Part shown: positions 5,622 through 6,204 of the stretch, in pieces
Numbering within the stretch: position 1 is the stretch's first letter
How the letters are laid out: each line of letters opens with the position of its first letter
Assembly: GCA_030018645.1 (NCBI GenBank)
Contig: JASEHX010000076.1
Span: 1-6,204, forward strand
DNA from: Candidatus Margulisiibacteriota bacterium
GTDB taxonomy: Bacteria; Margulisbacteria; WOR-1; O2-12-FULL-45-9
Reading direction: 5' to 3'
DNA length: 6,204 nucleotides
The notes under the pieces: model-generated
The model's input: only the letters and a program-made list of their open reading frames with translations
Databases searched by the model: none
What the model was told of the DNA's origin: nothing
Made by a program: the position numbers and the translations under genes

Positions 5622-5695
5622 GGGCGGATAGTTCAGTTGGTTAGAACGCCTCGCTTACACCGAGGAGGTCACAGGTTCGAGTCCTGTTCCGCCCA
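5622..5695 (+). tRNA. tRNA-Val (anticodon UAC)
   Basis: 74-nt cloverleaf: acceptor GGGCGGA/TCCGCCC, D arm GTTC-AGTTGGTTA-GAAC, anticodon arm CCTCG-CTTACAC-CGAGG, T arm ACAGG-TTCGAGT-CCTGT, discriminator A. UAC reads GUA and, with wobble modification, other Val codons. CCA is not encoded. It begins 34 nt after tRNA-Val(CAC), probably on the same transcript. Confidence 0.96.
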
Positions 5696-5703
5696 TTCGA
5701 ATG

Positions 5704-5712
5704 TGGTATAAT
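5704..5712 (+). promoter_or_regulatory. Extended -10 promoter before the coiled-coil gene
   Basis: TGGTATAAT is a perfect extended -10 (TGnTATAAT); no good -35 is seen, as expected for this class. Transcription would begin near 5719, almost at the AGGAGG, giving a leader of about 15 nt. It would also drive tRNA-Glu. Confidence 0.6.
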
Positions 5713-5718
5713 CTAATC

Positions 5719-5724
5719 AGGAGG
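5719..5724 (+). promoter_or_regulatory. Ribosome binding site of the coiled-coil gene
   Basis: Perfect AGGAGG, 9 nt before ATG 5734. It supports the short reading frame as a real gene. Confidence 0.8.
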
Positions 5725-5733
5725 CGATAAAAA

Positions 5734-5892
5734 ATGGCTGAAACAGCAAAAAATGTGAATGACTTGTTAAAGCAGATTGAGCATTTTGAAAATACGATCA
5801 AGAATTTAGAACAAAATGTGGCCAAGCTCAAAGAAAAATTGGCCGAGAACCAGCAAAAGTACGGGGATGATATTTCAAAGTGGCCGAAGTAG
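5734..5892 (+). CDS. Small coiled-coil protein of unknown function (52 aa)
   Basis: 52-residue, highly charged protein (MAETAKNVND to DISKWPK) that I do not recognise. Residues 11-36 form a textbook coiled coil: Leu11, Phe18, Leu25 and Leu32 at one heptad core position and Ile15, Ile22, Val29 and Leu36 at the other, so it should dimerise or bind another helix. There is no membrane segment or signal peptide, hence cytoplasmic. A perfect AGGAGG and an extended -10 box support expression. The stop codon is only 7 nt before tRNA-Glu, so mRNA and tRNA must share a transcript that ends at the terminator near 6018. It might be a small structural or regulatory protein, or a partner of a protein elsewhere; nothing nearby shows which. 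Confidence 0.82.
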   Translation: MAETAKNVNDLLKQIEHFENTIKNLEQNVAKLKEKLAENQQKYGDDISKWPK

Positions 5893-5899
5893 CTAGCAT

Positions 5900-5974
5900 G
5901 GCCCCATCGTCTAGGGGTTAGGACACCAGCTTTTCAAGCTGAGAACCGGGGTTCGATTCCCCGTGGGGCTACCA
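5900..5974 (+). tRNA. tRNA-Glu (anticodon UUC), with encoded CCA
   Basis: Cloverleaf body 5900-5971 plus CCA at 5972-5974. Acceptor GGCCCCA/TGGGGCT (G1-T72 pair), D arm GTCT/GGAC, anticodon arm CCAGC-TTTTCAA-GCTGA with a C-A outer pair, T arm CGGGG-TTCGATT-CCCCG, discriminator A. The arm layout and short variable loop match bacterial tRNA-Glu. It is the only tRNA here followed by CCA. Confidence 0.94.
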
Positions 5975-5987
5975 TCTTTTCCAGACG

Positions 5988-6018
5988 AACCGCCGGATTT
6001 TCAAAATCGGCGGTTTTT
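5988..6018 (+). terminator. Rho-independent terminator
   Basis: AACCGCCG (5988-5995) pairs with CGGCGGTT (6008-6015), with further ATT/AAT pairing past one bulged G, and the right arm runs into a T tract (6014-6018). It lies 13 nt after tRNA-Glu and should end the coiled-coil/tRNA-Glu transcript. Confidence 0.85.
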
Positions 6019-6204
6019 GCTCCTGACTTCCGCACAACCTCTAAAAAATGCCAATTTTCCTCGTGAGAAGTTGCGATTAGGGTGATGCAAAAGCTAAAAT
6101 GGATGGATGTTCATCAGAAAAATACGCAATCGGAGCGGCTCGAAAAATCTACACTTGACCCCATTGTCTAGACCACTTTTAGTTCAAAGTTAGATATGCT
6201 TTTC
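6019..6204. other. Tail with no recognisable gene
   Basis: I see no convincing gene, tRNA or promoter. The longest plus-strand frame here (6085-6171, 28 codons) has only a weak ribosome site and no recognisable content. A stretch at 6154-6174 (TTGACCCCATTGTCTAGACC within it) resembles the ends of some insertion sequences by eye, but no transposase or matching end lies in the window. Confidence 0.4.

Noticed and set aside
6085..6171. 28-codon frame in the tail
   Set aside because: It is short, has only a weak ribosome site, and encodes no recognisable peptide; it ends inside the possible insertion-sequence end.

Overview
The window reads as a bacterial chromosome segment with three parts. Positions 1-1930 hold an AT-rich pair of same-strand genes that look like DNA defence or modification: a DNA methyltransferase whose start is probably cut off by the window edge, and, 6 nt downstream, a protein with the C-terminal PD-(D/E)XK nuclease domain of the Shedu family (SduA, DUF4263). 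Positions 1931-2212 are an intergenic stretch with an imperfect GC-rich palindrome and a clear sigma70-type promoter. From 2213 onward the DNA is visibly richer in GC and codes for housekeeping-type functions.

The housekeeping part has an exported, multi-pass membrane protein with a bactofilin-like Val/Gly repeat domain, overlapped by ftsK, a full-length DNA translocase. Next comes a tRNA neighbourhood: tRNA-Ile2(CAU) on the minus strand, overlapping the 3' end of ftsK; tRNA-Val(CAC) and tRNA-Val(UAC) in tandem on the plus strand; a 52-residue coiled-coil protein; and tRNA-Glu(UUC), closed by a good intrinsic terminator. The last ~185 nt carry no recognisable gene.

Organism: the AGGAGG ribosome binding sites, TATAAT boxes, three tRNAs without encoded CCA, and short dispersed palindromic and polypurine repeats fit a bacterium. 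From general resemblance I suspect a Patescibacteria/CPR-like or similarly little-studied lineage, but the window has no phylogenetic marker I can align, so this is only an impression.

The most interesting item is the methyltransferase-Shedu pair. Shedu is best known as a stand-alone anti-phage nuclease, so a tightly coupled methyltransferase raises the possibility of a restriction-modification-like arrangement with a Shedu nuclease as the cutting partner. The sduA gene also has a perfect internal Shine-Dalgarno followed by an in-frame TTG near the start of the nuclease domain, which could yield a nuclease-only isoform. Other items worth a second look are an inverted pair of REP-like palindromes between tRNA genes, a G-quadruplex-like polypurine tract in an ftsK linker, and a tiny coiled-coil gene that seems to share a transcript with tRNA-Glu.
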